Part shown: positions 1 through 8,972 of the stretch, in pieces
How positions within the stretch are numbered: the first letter of the stretch is position 1
Layout of the letters: each line of letters begins with the position of its first letter
From: Microlunatus kandeliicorticis
Lineage (GTDB): Bacteria; Actinomycetota; Actinomycetes; Propionibacteriales; Propionibacteriaceae
Reading direction: 5' to 3'
DNA: 64,000 nucleotides
Assembly (NCBI RefSeq): GCF_014137855.1
Contig: NZ_JACGWT010000002.1
Span: 682,001 to 746,000, forward strand
Made by a program: the position numbers and the translations under genes
The notes under the pieces: generated by a model
Databases searched by the model: none
The model's input: only the letters and a program-made list of their open reading frames with translations
Told to the model about the DNA's origin: nothing

Positions 1-1
1 C

Positions 2-1621
2 TACGTCCCGCTCGTCACTCGGGCTGTCCGGCACCCGGTGATCGTGCTGCTGATCGCGGTGGCGATCATGGGCGGGACGGCCGCGCTGGCCCCGCAGCTC
101 AAGTTCGACTATCTCGGCAACAGCGGCCAGAACACCCTCAGCGTCACCGAGCAGTTCGCCCCGTCGCTCAGCCTCGACACCAAGTCGGCGCAGGCGGCCA
201 GGGTGGAGAAGGCGATCCGCGGCGTCGAGGGCGTCCAGACCGTGCAGACCACCGTCGGCGGGTCGGGCGGGGCGCAGGCAGCGTTCACCGGGTCGGGCGC
301 CGACAACGCGACCTTCTCGGTCACCACCGACGCCCAGGCCGACCAGGCCGCGATCGAGGGCCGGCTGCGGTCGGCGGTCAGCGCGCTCGACGGCGTCGGC
401 GAGATCACGGTCAGTGCGCAGAACTCCGGGTTCGGCAGCCAGGCGGTCGAGGTGATCGTCAACGCGCCCGACGCCGGCTCGCTGCAGCGGGGGGCCGACC
501 TGGTGCTGGCCCGGATGAAGCAGGTGCCCGGGGTCTCCGACGTCACCTCCTCGCTCGCCGCCGACCAGCCGCTGGTGCAGATCACCGTCGACCAGGAGAA
601 GGCGGCCGAGAAGGCGGTCACGGACACCCAGATCAACCAGGCGCTCACCGGCATCCTCGCGCCCGCCAAGGTCGGCACCGTGGAGATCGACGGGCAGGAC
701 CGCGACATCGTGCTCAAGACCAAGAGCGCACCCGACGGCCTGACCGCGCTGCGCAACGTCAAGATCACCAGCCAGACGGGCAAGGAGGTCAAGCTCTCCG
801 ACGTCGCGGAGGTGAAGCTGACCAAGGTGGCCACCCAGATCTCGCGCCAGGACAGCCAGCGCAGCGCGACGATCTCACTGACCCCGGACGGCGACAACCT
901 CCGCGCGGTCAACGCCGACGTGACCGCCGGGCTGGCCGAGCTCAAGCTGCCGACCGGGGTGGAGACCTCACTGGGCGGGGTCAGCTCCGACCAGTCGGAC
1001 GCGTTCCGCCAGCTCGGCCTGGCCCTCCTGGTGGCCATCGCCATCGTCTACGTGGTCATGGTGGCGACGTTCAAGAGCCTGATCCAGCCGCTGATCCTGC
1101 TGGTCTCGATCCCGTTCGCCGCGGTCGGCGCCCTGATCGCGCTGGTGATCACCGGCACCGCGCTGAGCGTGCCCTCGCTGATCGGTGTGCTGATGCTGGT
1201 CGGCATCGTGGTCACCAACGCGATCGTGCTGATCGACCTGGTCAACAAGTACCGGGAACGCGGGGAATCGGTGAACGACGCCCTGATCGACGGGTCCCGA
1301 CAGCGGCTCCGGCCCATCCTGATGACCGCGCTGGCCACGATCTTCGCGCTGATCCCGATGGCGGCGGGGCTGACCGGGGGAGGGGTGTTCATCTCCCAAC
1401 CGCTCGCGGTGGTGGTGATCGGCGGCCTGCTCTCGTCCACCGTCCTCACCCTGGTCCTGGTGCCGGTGCTCTACCGGTTGGTGGAGGGACGCAAGGAGCG
1501 GCGGGCGCTGCGCCGGGCCGAGCGGGACGGCGAGCCCGGCGGCGGCACCCCGACCCCGACGACGACCGACGAGGGGCCGGACGGACCACAGGCGCGGCAC
1601 GCCGCGCCGGCCGGCTCCTGA
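2..1621 (+). CDS. RND efflux permease, C-terminal part (5' truncated by window)
   Basis: This is the distal part of a resistance-nodulation-division (AcrB/HAE-type) inner-membrane exporter, which pumps substrates out using the proton gradient. The frame is open from base 2, so the true start lies upstream. Visible parts are one N-terminal transmembrane segment after the window edge, a long periplasmic-type porter region, then a membrane block that includes FAAVGALIALVITG and VGIVVTNAIVLIDLVNKYRE, typical of RND pumps. The tail is hydrophilic, rich in Thr, Pro and Gly. The next gene is convergent and begins 2 bp after the stop. Family assignment is secure; the substrate cannot be told. Confidence 0.9.
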   Translation, partial: YVPLVTRAVRHPVIVLLIAVAIMGGTAALAPQLKFDYLGNSGQNTLSVTEQFAPSLSLDTKSAQAARVEKAIRGVEGVQTVQTTVGGSGGAQAAFTGSGADNATFSVTTDAQADQAAIEGRLRSAVSALDGVGEITVSAQNSGFGSQAVEVIVNAPDAGSLQRGADLVLARMKQVPGVSDVTSSLAADQPLVQITVDQEKAAEKAVTDTQINQALTGILAPAKVGTVEIDGQDRDIVLKTKSAPDGLTALRNVKITSQTGKEVKLSDVAEVKLTKVATQISRQDSQRSATISLTPDGDNLRAVNADVTAGLAELKLPTGVETSLGGVSSDQSDAFRQLGLALLVAIAIVYVVMVATFKSLIQPLILLVSIPFAAVGALIALVITGTALSVPSLIGVLMLVGIVVTNAIVLIDLVNKYRERGESVNDALIDGSRQRLRPILMTALATIFALIPMAAGLTGGGVFISQPLAVVVIGGLLSSTVLTLVLVPVLYRLVEGRKERRALRRAERDGEPGGGTPTPTTTDEGPDGPQARHAAPAGS

Positions 1622-1623
1622 GC

Positions 1624-2385
1624 TCAGAAACCGAGCCGGATCTCCAGCGCCTCGTCGGCGCCGTGGTCGAGCCTGAGCTCGCGGTGGTCGACCTCCGCCC
1701 GCCAGCACGAGGTCTGGAACGGCAGCAACAGCGGCTCGGGCGGTCGCGCGACCCCGGCGTAGAGATCGGCGACGTCGGCCAGCAGATCCTCGCGCTGGGC
1801 CTGCGACAGCGTGGCGGTGGCCGGGCGGCGCTCGACCATGGCCAGCAGGCCGGCGCGGTCGATCGGGACCCAGTTGCGGAAGTTGCGCCGGCTGACCTGG
1901 CGGAAGTAGACGCTGTCCTCGAGGTGGTCGACCGCGGCGACGCCGTAGTCCCCGGCCATCGCGGTGGGGTCTACCTGCTGCAGCCGGGCGGCCAGCCGGC
2001 GCACCCACGGCACGGTGTCGTCGCGGGTGTTGTAGGCCACGGCGAGGTGGCCACCGGGTCGGAGCACCCGGGCGATCTCGGGCAGCGCGAGCCCCGGCGC
2101 GAACCGGTGCAGCGTCTGGGCGGCCGTGACGACGTCGAACCGGGCGGCGCTGAACGGCAGCGCCTCCGCCTGTCCGACCACCACCCGCGCGCGACCGAGC
2201 CGTTCGACGGTGCGGGCCAGCTCGGCGGCCGAGCGGTCCAGACAGCGCACCCGGTGGCCGTCGTCGGCCAGCATGGCGGCGAAGCCGCCGGCGCCCGACC
2301 CGAGGTCGAGCACGTCGAGCCGGTGACCACCGATCATCCAGCCGGTGGCGGCAGCGGGATACGGGGTTCGGCGCTGCGGACTCAT
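1624..2385 (-). CDS. class I SAM-dependent methyltransferase
   Basis: A 253-residue predicted soluble methyltransferase. Motif I is LDLGSGAGGFAAML near residue 26, followed by an acidic end of strand 2 (RCLDRSAAEL), the post-motif segment EALPFSAARFDVVTAAQTLH and the [16 protein letters not shown] strand, as in the UbiE/COQ5-like Methyltransf_11 family. The C-terminal half is the extension seen in small-molecule methyltransferases of this group. It is convergent with the RND gene and divergent from the Fic-like gene, so probably monocistronic. The substrate cannot be inferred. Confidence 0.85.
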   Translation of the reverse strand: MSPQRRTPYPAAATGWMIGGHRLDVLDLGSGAGGFAAMLADDGHRVRCLDRSAAELARTVERLGRARVVVGQAEALPFSAARFDVVTAAQTLHRFAPGLALPEIARVLRPGGHLAVAYNTRDDTVPWVRRLAARLQQVDPTAMAGDYGVAAVDHLEDSVYFRQVSRRNFRNWVPIDRAGLLAMVERRPATATLSQAQREDLLADVADLYAGVARPPEPLLLPFQTSCWRAEVDHRELRLDHGADEALEIRLGF

Positions 2386-2452
2386 GATCGAATCCTATGG
2401 TTGGTGACCGTGCTGCTCCTGAAGGCGGGCGCGCCGCGGGAGGTCCTGCGGC

Positions 2453-3232
2453 GTGGCTGACCCGCTCGCTGACCTGGCCCGGATGGAGGGCGTCCCGTCG
2501 GCCGTCCAGGCTGCCCGCGACGCCGTCGACGCCGTCCTCCGCGACCGTGGGTTGCGTCGGTTCGACGACGAGACCCGGGCCCGCGCCCGCTGGGCGTCGG
2601 CGGTGGCCAGCGCCGATCTCGAGGAGCTGAGCGCGCCGGGGCCGGGAGGGGAGGTCGGCGCGGACGAGGCTGCGGACGGGCGGGCGGACGGGCGGGCGGA
2701 CGAGCAGGCGGACGAGCGACGCGAACAGCGCCGGGCGGCCGTCCTGCGGCTCTACGCCGAGCTGCCAGAGCTGGCCGGCGCGGTCCGCCACCGACCGCCC
2801 CAGGTGCTGGCCCGGGCGCACGCCCTGCTCGGGCGCGGTTCCCTCGACGACGACGCGCTCGGGCGGCTCCGGGCCGGCGTCGATCGCTTGCGGTTCGACG
2901 GCCTGACCACGCTGCTGACGTCCACGACGGTGGCGCCCGTCCCGGTCCTGGCCGCGGTGGCCCACGCGGAGGTCGCGACGCTGCGGCCGTTCGGGACGGG
3001 GGACGGGGTACTCGCCCGGGCGCTCGAGCGGATGGTGCTGGTCGACGGCGGCGTCGACCCGCCGTCCATGATCGTCACCGAGGCCGGCCACCTCCGCGCC
3101 GGCGCCGACTACGCCCGGCTGCTCGCGGGCTACGCCACCGGACGGGCGGACGCCGTCCGGGCCTGGGTGCTGCACTGCGTCGCCGCGATCGTCCACGGGG
3201 CTGAGGTGTCGCCGGTCGCGCGACGTCGCTGA
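2453..3232 (+). CDS. Fic/DOC-like protein with degenerate catalytic motif
   Basis: A 259-residue protein. The GTG start has GGGAGG eight or so bases upstream. The segment HAEVATLRPFGTGDGVLARAL (around residues 165-185) resembles the Fic motif HPFxxGNGRxxR, which transfers AMP from ATP to protein side chains. Here the catalytic His position is Arg (RPF), and GNGR has become GDGV. Residues 60-90 are an Ala/Asp/Glu-rich linker with short direct repeats (ADGRADGRADEQADE). The loss of the key His suggests a non-AMPylating Fic-fold protein or a different phosphotransfer role. Fic-like genes next to ssd/tad clusters are common in actinobacteria, from my general knowledge. The role is unknown. Confidence 0.6.
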   Translation: MADPLADLARMEGVPSAVQAARDAVDAVLRDRGLRRFDDETRARARWASAVASADLEELSAPGPGGEVGADEAADGRADGRADEQADERREQRRAAVLRLYAELPELAGAVRHRPPQVLARAHALLGRGSLDDDALGRLRAGVDRLRFDGLTTLLTSTTVAPVPVLAAVAHAEVATLRPFGTGDGVLARALERMVLVDGGVDPPSMIVTEAGHLRAGADYARLLAGYATGRADAVRAWVLHCVAAIVHGAEVSPVARRR

Positions 3233-3731
3233 CGCGGACGGTGACCGGCGCGATGATCATCGCCGGTTGATCATCAGCGTGCGGAAGCACCCCGGAACAG
3301 GGTTGGGCCGACGCCCACCGCAGTGGACGCCGGCCCGACACGACCCTGGGTGACCATGCGTGCATCGTGTGCGTTGGTCCGCGCAAGCACGGAGTCAACA
3401 ACCCTCTGTGGATGGGTGATCGCCGCGTGGGTGCCCTGGTGCGTGTGACACTCGGCTCGCTGACTCCGACTGCAGACGACCACGTGGTCGGTGCCGCGGG
3501 ACCGACCACATTCGTTCTGCAGTCAGCCCTGCGCTCCGAGAGCACGTCCGTTGGTCGCTGTTCCTGCACTCGACACCAGCGATTCGGAGTGTGTTGTGGG
3601 TCTCTTTCTACTCCTCCGACAGCGGCTTGGAAAGACTTGCAGACAACGCAAAAGTGTGCATCCAACGCCTGGTTGAGAGCGGTCCGGACCACGGCGTGCG
3701 CGGCTGCCGACCAGCGCGGACCGGGGGCCGC
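3233..3731. other. gene-free stretch between convergent genes
   Basis: About 500 bp without a convincing gene. Near its left end (3252-3275) GATGATCA and TGATCATC form an 8-bp inverted repeat around an 8-nt loop, possibly a terminator for the Fic-like gene, but with no T-run. The rest is somewhat less GC-rich than its surroundings, and short open frames on both strands lack starts, motifs and codon bias. Confidence 0.4.
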
Positions 3732-4496
3732 TCAGGATCGACGGCGCCGCGCGGCGAGGCCGACCAGGACGCACGCCGCGAGCACCGCGGCCACGGCCGG
3801 GAGGAGGCGCCGCGCGCTGACGCTCGCGACCGACCCCCGCGGGCCGAAGTCGTGAACCGGCCAGCCTTCCGCGACGGCGATCCGACGCAGCGCGGCGTCC
3901 GGATTGACCGCGTGCGGCGAGCCGACCTCGCGGAGCATCGGCAGGTCGGTGACCGAGTCGGTGTAGGCAGCGCAGGCCGCGAGGTCGTGACCGTGCTCGA
4001 GCGCCCAGGCCCGGATCGCCTCGGCCTTGCGCGGTCCGTACATGTAGTCGGCGATCTCGCCGGTGTAGTGGCCGTCGACCTCCACCATCCGGGTGCCGAG
4101 CACCTCGTCCACCCCGAGCAGCGCCCCGACCGGCTCGGCGAGGTCGAGACCGGTCGAGGTGACCACCACCACGGTGTCCCCGGCGTCCTGGTGGGCGCGG
4201 ATCAGCGTCCGCGCTTCGTCGAAGACCAGCGGCGTCACCACCTCGGCCAGCTGCTCGCCGACGATCGACCGCAGGTGGTCGGCGTCCCATCCGGCCACCA
4301 GCGCCGACAGCGCGGCGCGCATCCGCTCCATCGCCGCGTGGTCCACCCGGCCGCGGACCAACGCCGCCTGGGCCAGCGCGCTGCGGGCGACGTCGCGCCG
4401 GGTGATCAGCCGGGCCACGTAGAGCGGTCGGGCGAAAGCGAGCACCACCGAGCGGGACAGGATCGTCTTGTCCAGGTCGAAGAAGGCGGCCGGCAC
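3732..4496 (-). CDS. HAD-IB family hydrolase (SerB-like phosphatase)
   Basis: A 254-residue HAD subfamily IB phosphatase. Motif I is AAFFDLDKTILSRS at the very N-terminus (nucleophile D of DLDKT), motif II is VVVVTSTGLD, and the distal acidic motif lies in AAYTDSVTDLPML. The GTG start was chosen because it places motif I at the N-terminus as in relatives; the frame is open further upstream but that stretch lies in the tad promoter region. A hydrophobic segment followed by RRRR at the extreme C-terminus (AAVLAACVLVGLAARRRRS) suggests a tail anchor. The gene is divergent from ssd, an arrangement often seen in actinobacteria. The substrate is probably a small phosphomonoester. Confidence 0.85.
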   Translation of the reverse strand: MPAAFFDLDKTILSRSVVLAFARPLYVARLITRRDVARSALAQAALVRGRVDHAAMERMRAALSALVAGWDADHLRSIVGEQLAEVVTPLVFDEARTLIRAHQDAGDTVVVVTSTGLDLAEPVGALLGVDEVLGTRMVEVDGHYTGEIADYMYGPRKAEAIRAWALEHGHDLAACAAYTDSVTDLPMLREVGSPHAVNPDAALRRIAVAEGWPVHDFGPRGSVASVSARRLLPAVAAVLAACVLVGLAARRRRS

Positions 4497-4530
4497 CCGG
4501 GCACTGTACGTGCCCGCGCCGGCAGGCGGC

Positions 4531-4592
4531 GGTGTTGTCCGGGCACCCGGTCCGTCCACAGGTCCGGGCCGGTCGGACCGCCGTCCACAGCG
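4531..4592 (+). promoter_or_regulatory. putative cis-element upstream of ssd-tadABC
   Basis: The 12-mer GGTGTTGTCCGG at 4531-4542 is followed by CCGTCCACA at 4552 and again at 4581, exactly 29 bp apart. The same arrangement precedes the second tad operon at 9724. CCGTCCACA resembles the actinobacterial DnaA box (TTGTCCACA), but could equally be a site for a tad regulator. The sharing is read directly from sequence; the function is inferred. Confidence 0.5.
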
Positions 4593-4640
4593 GAGCCGGA
4601 CTCCCGCTGCCGGTCCGTGGCACCGTCCCAGGGTGCGGGT

Positions 4641-5921
4641 GTGCGAACAGCGAGCACGCTCACCCACCGCCGTCCCGACACCCTGGACGCCCGCTCCGGT
4701 CCGAGCCGTACGGCCTCCGCCGGGCGCGGCGTACGGCCGCTCGTCGTCGGTGCCGATCCTGGGCTGCTCCGGCAGCTGTCCGCCGTGGCCGCAGCGGCGT
4801 CGGTCGAGCCGGAGCTGGCGGCCGACGCCGCCTCGGCGGTCCGCGCCTGGCGCACGGCACCGCTGGTGCTGGTCACCGCCGGGGCCGCCGAGACGTTGGC
4901 GCACCGGGGCCTGCCGCGCCGGGCGGAGGTCTTCCTGGTCGGCGAGGGGACGCAGCGCGCCGAGCTCGAACGGTGGTCGGCGCCCCTCGGCGCCGCGGTC
5001 GTCCTGCTGCCGGAGGCCTCGCCCTGGTTGACCACCACCCTGGCCGACGTGGCCGGGCGCGCCGCCGGTCACGGTCGGGTCGTCGCGGTGCTCGGCGGCT
5101 CCGGTGGGGTCGGCGCCTCGACCGTGGCGGCGGCCCTCGCCGTCGGCGCGGCGGAGGCGGGACACCGCGCTCTGCTGGTCGACCTCGATCCCTGGGGCGG
5201 CGGCATCGACCTGCTGATGGGTGCCGAGGACCAGCCCGGGTGGCGCTGGCCGCGACTGGCGGGTGCCCGCGGGCACGTGGCCGACCTGCTCGAGCACCTG
5301 CCGCGCGCCGCCGAGGTCTCCGTCTTGTCGATGGAGCGGGTGTCGAGGACTCGCGACGGCGAAGAGAACGGGGAACCGTCTCCGGCGTCCGTCCGCTCGG
5401 TCCTGGCCTCGGTGGTCCGACGCTGTGCGCTGGTGGTCGTCGACCTGCCGCGCAGCCCGGGACCCGCAGCCGACGAGGTGGTGCGGGCGAGCAGCGAGGT
5501 GGTCGTGGTCTGCGCCGCCGAGGTGCGAGCGATCGCCGCCGCCCGGGTGCTGCTCGACCGGCTACGGAGCGAGGGGCACGACCCCGCCGTCCTGGTGCGG
5601 CGCTCCCGCGGGGCGCTGCCCGCCGAGCGGGTCGCCGCGGCCCTGGATGCTCCACTGTTGGCCGTGCTGCCCGACGACCCCGCGGTCCACCGGGCCGAAG
5701 CGGCCGGCGAGCCGCCCGGCCGGGCCCGGCGCAGTCCGTTGGCGCGGACGGCGAGCACCGTGTTGGGCGAGTTGCTCGCCGATGTCGACCACGACGGCCC
5801 GCCCGACGGTCACGCCCGCAGCCGGGCCGACAGCGACGCCGATCCCCACACCGGTGCGCCTGCCGACGGACCGGCCGGGGCCCCCGGGCGGCAGCGACCC
5901 GGTCGGAGGGCGGTCGCGTGA
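4641..5921 (+). CDS. ssd: Ssd/CpaE-like septum-site or pilus-localising ATPase
   Basis: A 426-residue protein of the Ssd/CpaE family (MinD-like P-loop proteins) that accompany Tad pilus genes and are linked to septum regulation in mycobacteria. The N-terminal third is receiver-like (RPLVVGADPGLLRQL). The P-loop region, VVAVLGGSGGVGASTVAAAL around residues 150-170, has Ala where MinD has the signature Lys, as is usual for CpaE-type proteins. LLVDLDPWGGGIDLLMG follows. The C-terminus is a hydrophilic Asp/Gly/Pro tail. The GTG start at 4641 gives a clean N-terminus. The stop overlaps the tadA start by 4 bp (GTGA), so the genes are translationally coupled. Confidence 0.85.
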   Translation: MRTASTLTHRRPDTLDARSGPSRTASAGRGVRPLVVGADPGLLRQLSAVAAAASVEPELAADAASAVRAWRTAPLVLVTAGAAETLAHRGLPRRAEVFLVGEGTQRAELERWSAPLGAAVVLLPEASPWLTTTLADVAGRAAGHGRVVAVLGGSGGVGASTVAAALAVGAAEAGHRALLVDLDPWGGGIDLLMGAEDQPGWRWPRLAGARGHVADLLEHLPRAAEVSVLSMERVSRTRDGEENGEPSPASVRSVLASVVRRCALVVVDLPRSPGPAADEVVRASSEVVVVCAAEVRAIAAARVLLDRLRSEGHDPAVLVRRSRGALPAERVAAALDAPLLAVLPDDPAVHRAEAAGEPPGRARRSPLARTASTVLGELLADVDHDGPPDGHARSRADSDADPHTGAPADGPAGAPGRQRPGRRAVA

Positions 5922-7165
5922 GCACCGCGGCGACGTCCCCGCCGATGCGGAGGATCACGCCGCCGCGGCGGGCCCGGCCGTCGGAGCCACCCGCAGCACC
6001 TCCGCCGGCCGGCGGGGCTGTCCCCGCCGGCGACCTGGACCGGATCCGCGCCGTCCTGGTCGACCGCGGCGAGCGCGCCGACCCGTCGAGCGTGGCCGCG
6101 ATCATGCGGACCGAGGGGATGGTGGTCAGCGACGCCTCGCTGGCCGCGACCGTCGAGACGTTGCGCCAGCAGAGCGTCGGCGCCGGCCCGCTCGATCCGC
6201 TGCTCCGCTCCGACGGCGTCACCGACGTGGTGGTGAACGGTCCCGACCAGGTCTTCGTCGACCGCGGCGACGGTCTCGAGCTCTCGGCGGTGCGCTTCGG
6301 GTCGGACGACGAGGTCCGCCGGCTGGCGCAACGGCTGGCAGCCTCGGTGGGGCGGCGGTTGGACGACTCCGTCCCGTTCGTCGACGCCCGGCTGTCCGAC
6401 GGCACCCGGGTGCACGCAGTGCTCGGCGTGCTCGCCGACCGGGGCACCTGCCTCTCGCTGCGGGTCCCGGCGCGACGGACCTTCTCGCTCGACGAGTACG
6501 AGGCTCGCGGCTCGATCGGCTCGGGTGGGGCCCGGCTGTTGCGCCGGATGATCGCCCGGCGGGTGCCGTTCCTGGTCAGCGGCGGCACGGGCTCGGGCAA
6601 GACCACGCTGTTGGCGGCCCTGCTCGGGCTCGTCCCGGCCTGTGACCGGATCGTGGTGGTCGAGGACTCCCGCGAGCTCGCCCCGGCGCACCCGCACGTC
6701 CTGCGGCTCGAGGGGCGGCCGCCGAACGCCGAGGGGGCCGGCGCGGTCACGCTGACCGACCTGGTCCGCCAGTCCCTGCGGATGCGGCCCGACCGGGTGG
6801 TCGTCGGCGAGGTGCGCGGAGCCGAGATCTGCGACCTGCTGGCCGCGATGAACACCGGGCACGAAGGCGGGTGCGGGACGGTGCACGCCAACTCCGCCGG
6901 CGACGTCCCGGCCCGCCTCGAGGCCCTGGCCGCGCTCGGCGGGATGAGCCGCGCCGCGCTCCACGCCCAGCTGGCCTCGGCACTCAGCGCTGTGGTCCAC
7001 GTCCGGCGCGAGCGGGACGGCCAACGGCGGGTGGCCGAGATCGCGGTGCTGGTCCGCGACCCGGGCAGTGGCCTCGTCGAGAGCCGGACCGCCGTGGCCT
7101 TCGACCGCGACGGCACCAGTCGACTCGGCCCGGGCGCCGCGCGGCTCGACGAGGTGCTCCGGTGA
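5918..7165 (+). CDS. tadA: TadA/CpaF-type pilus assembly ATPase
   Basis: A 415-residue secretion NTPase that drives assembly of Flp/Tad pili at the cytoplasmic membrane. After a Pro/Ala-rich N-terminus of about 35 residues come the N-terminal domain with LDPLLRSDGVTDVVVNGPD, Walker A GGTGSGKTT at 222-230, the acidic VVVEDSRELAP, the Walker B-like RMRPDRVVVGEVRGAE and the HEGGCGTVHANS histidine box. The length fits the actinobacterial TadA group. It overlaps ssd upstream and tadB downstream by 4 bp each (GTGA), indicating tight coupling of ssd-tadA-tadB-tadC. Confidence 0.92.
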   Translation: MSTAATSPPMRRITPPRRARPSEPPAAPPPAGGAVPAGDLDRIRAVLVDRGERADPSSVAAIMRTEGMVVSDASLAATVETLRQQSVGAGPLDPLLRSDGVTDVVVNGPDQVFVDRGDGLELSAVRFGSDDEVRRLAQRLAASVGRRLDDSVPFVDARLSDGTRVHAVLGVLADRGTCLSLRVPARRTFSLDEYEARGSIGSGGARLLRRMIARRVPFLVSGGTGSGKTTLLAALLGLVPACDRIVVVEDSRELAPAHPHVLRLEGRPPNAEGAGAVTLTDLVRQSLRMRPDRVVVGEVRGAEICDLLAAMNTGHEGGCGTVHANSAGDVPARLEALAALGGMSRAALHAQLASALSAVVHVRRERDGQRRVAEIAVLVRDPGSGLVESRTAVAFDRDGTSRLGPGAARLDEVLR

Positions 7166-8031
7166 CCCCGACCCTCGAGCTCGGTCACGGAGCCGCGCTG
7201 GTCGTGGCGGCCGTGCTCGCGCTGGCTGCGGTCGGCGCCGGGGTGTCCGCCCCGGGGAGGGTGACCGCCCGCCGGCTGCTGGCGCTGGACGAGCCGGTGC
7301 CTACTCCGGGGGTGCCGCGGACCGGTCGGCACCGGCACCGCGGTCACCGTGTCGTGCTGCCGGTGGTCGGGCTGCTGATCGTCCCGACGATCGCGGGGGT
7401 CCTGGTCGGCGCCGCCGGCCTGCTGCTGGGGATCGCCGCATCGGCGGTCACCGGGACGGTGGGCCTCCTGCTGGCCCGTCGTGGTCGCCGCCGCCGGGCC
7501 GAGGCCGCGCGGCGGGACGTGGCACAGGCCTGTGCCCTCCTCGCCGGTCAGGTGCGGATCGGGCAGGTCCCGGCGAGCGCGCTGCGCTCGGCCGCGGAGG
7601 ACTGCCCGGTGCTGGGTCCCGCGGTCGACACCCTCGAGCTCGGCGGCGACCCGGTCGAGTGCTGGCTGGCCCAGTCGGCCCGGCCGGGACACCTCGGCCT
7701 GGCCGACCTGGCCCGGGCCTGGCGGTTGGCGGCGGTGACCGGCGCCGCCCTCGCGCCCGTGCTCGAAGCGGTCTCCGCGGGCCTCGAGGCCGACCGGGCG
7801 CTCGGTCAGGTCATCGCCACCGAGACCTCGGCCCCGCGGGCCACCGGCAAGATCATGGCCGTCCTGCCCCTGGTGGGCATCGCCCTCGGCTACGTGCTGG
7901 GCGGTGACCCGGTCGCCTTCCTGCTGCACAGCCGGGCCGGCTGGGCGTGCCTGGCCGCCGGCTCCCTCTGCGCGTGCAGCGGGGTGCTGTGGATGGAGAA
8001 GATCGCCGACCGTGGAGCGAGGGATCCGTGA
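7162..8031 (+). CDS. tadB: TadB-like pilus assembly membrane protein
   Basis: A 289-residue type II secretion F-domain (GspF/TadB) protein, a membrane platform partner of TadA. Two N-terminal hydrophobic stretches are followed by a basic segment (RRGRRRRAEAARRD), a helical cytoplasmic domain (AGQVRIGQVPASALRSAAE and LARAWRLAAVTGAALAPVLEAV), and a hydrophobic C-terminal part (ATGKIMAVLPLVGIALGYVLGG). The GTG start overlaps the tadA stop (GTGA). The family is clear from the helical pattern and context. Confidence 0.85.
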   Translation: MTPTLELGHGAALVVAAVLALAAVGAGVSAPGRVTARRLLALDEPVPTPGVPRTGRHRHRGHRVVLPVVGLLIVPTIAGVLVGAAGLLLGIAASAVTGTVGLLLARRGRRRRAEAARRDVAQACALLAGQVRIGQVPASALRSAAEDCPVLGPAVDTLELGGDPVECWLAQSARPGHLGLADLARAWRLAAVTGAALAPVLEAVSAGLEADRALGQVIATETSAPRATGKIMAVLPLVGIALGYVLGGDPVAFLLHSRAGWACLAAGSLCACSGVLWMEKIADRGARDP

Positions 8032-8930
8032 TGGGCATCGGGCTGTTCGACGCGGGACCGGCCCGGCTGTTCGGCGTCGTCCGCGCCGTCGGGGTCATCG
8101 GTCTCGTCGACCCGGACCAGGGTGCGCTGCTGGTCGCCGCCTGCGGGCTGGCGCTGGCGACGGTGCTGCTCGGGATGGCCTCACCGGCCGGGCGTCTGCG
8201 CCGGCTCGCCCGGCTCGACCGACCCGATGACCAGGACGGGCCGACGGACGTGGGCCCGGTCCGGTCGGCCTCGCGGAGGGTGGCAGGCCTGCTGGCCGCG
8301 CGCCCAGAGGCCAGTCCGCTCCGCGCTCGGGTGGCCATCGCCGCGGTCACCGGGGTCGGCGTCCTCGCGGTGTCCACCGTCGCGCAGGCCTTCGCCGCGC
8401 CCGGACGGCTGGTCGCCGCCCTGCTGGCGGCCGCCGTCTGCCTGGTGCTGGCCGGGAAGCTCGAGCCCGGGGCCGCCCGCGAGCGACGGCTCCGGGCGGT
8501 GATCGACCTCCCGCACCTGCTCGACCTGCTGGCCGCCGGGCTCGGCGCCGGCCTCCCGCTCCGGGTCGCGGTCGGCCAGGTCGGACCGCTCGTCGGCGGT
8601 CCGCTCGGCGAAGCCCTGGATCAGGTGCTCCGCCAGATCGAGCTCGGAGTCCCCGAGGCGCGGGCCTGGCGAGCGCTGCGCGACCACCCGGCCCTCGGCC
8701 GGCTCTCACTCGACCTGGCGCGTTCGGTCGACTCCGGGCTGCGGCTGTCGGCGACGCTCGCCCACCACGCCTCCGACGCGCGCGGCAGCCGCCGGGCGGC
8801 CCTCGAGGCCCGGGCGCGTTCGGTCGGGGTGCACAGCGTGCCGCCGCTGATGGTCTGCTTCCTGCCGGCCTTCCTCCTGATCGGCGTCGTCCCCACCGGG
8901 GTCAGCGCCTTCCTGCACGCCCTGGGCTGA
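8031..8930 (+). CDS. tadC: TadC-like pilus assembly membrane protein
   Basis: A 299-residue second F-domain protein of the Tad machine. It has hydrophobic segments near the N-terminus and around residue 110-140, the cytoplasmic F-domain (LPHLLDLLAAGLGAGLPLRV, QIELGVPEARAWRALRDHP) and a C-terminal membrane segment in VPPLMVCFLPAFLLIGVVP. The ATG at 8031 shares one base with the tadB stop; a GTG at 8028 directly before it is an alternative start. It is the last gene of the ssd-tadABC operon. Confidence 0.85.
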   Translation: MGIGLFDAGPARLFGVVRAVGVIGLVDPDQGALLVAACGLALATVLLGMASPAGRLRRLARLDRPDDQDGPTDVGPVRSASRRVAGLLAARPEASPLRARVAIAAVTGVGVLAVSTVAQAFAAPGRLVAALLAAAVCLVLAGKLEPGAARERRLRAVIDLPHLLDLLAAGLGAGLPLRVAVGQVGPLVGGPLGEALDQVLRQIELGVPEARAWRALRDHPALGRLSLDLARSVDSGLRLSATLAHHASDARGSRRAALEARARSVGVHSVPPLMVCFLPAFLLIGVVPTGVSAFLHALG

Positions 8931-8972
8931 CCCGTGTAACCCGGCCTCTGTGCGGGTCGGCGTGCCGTCGGC

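Noticed and set aside
968-3196. Reverse-strand open frame of 742 codons
   Set aside because: It overlaps three genes that have clear families; its protein is low-complexity Arg/Gly/Pro/Asp sequence typical of antisense frames in GC-rich DNA.
3367-3855. 162-codon plus-strand open frame
   Set aside because: No ribosome-binding site, no motif, and it runs into the HAD gene on the other strand.
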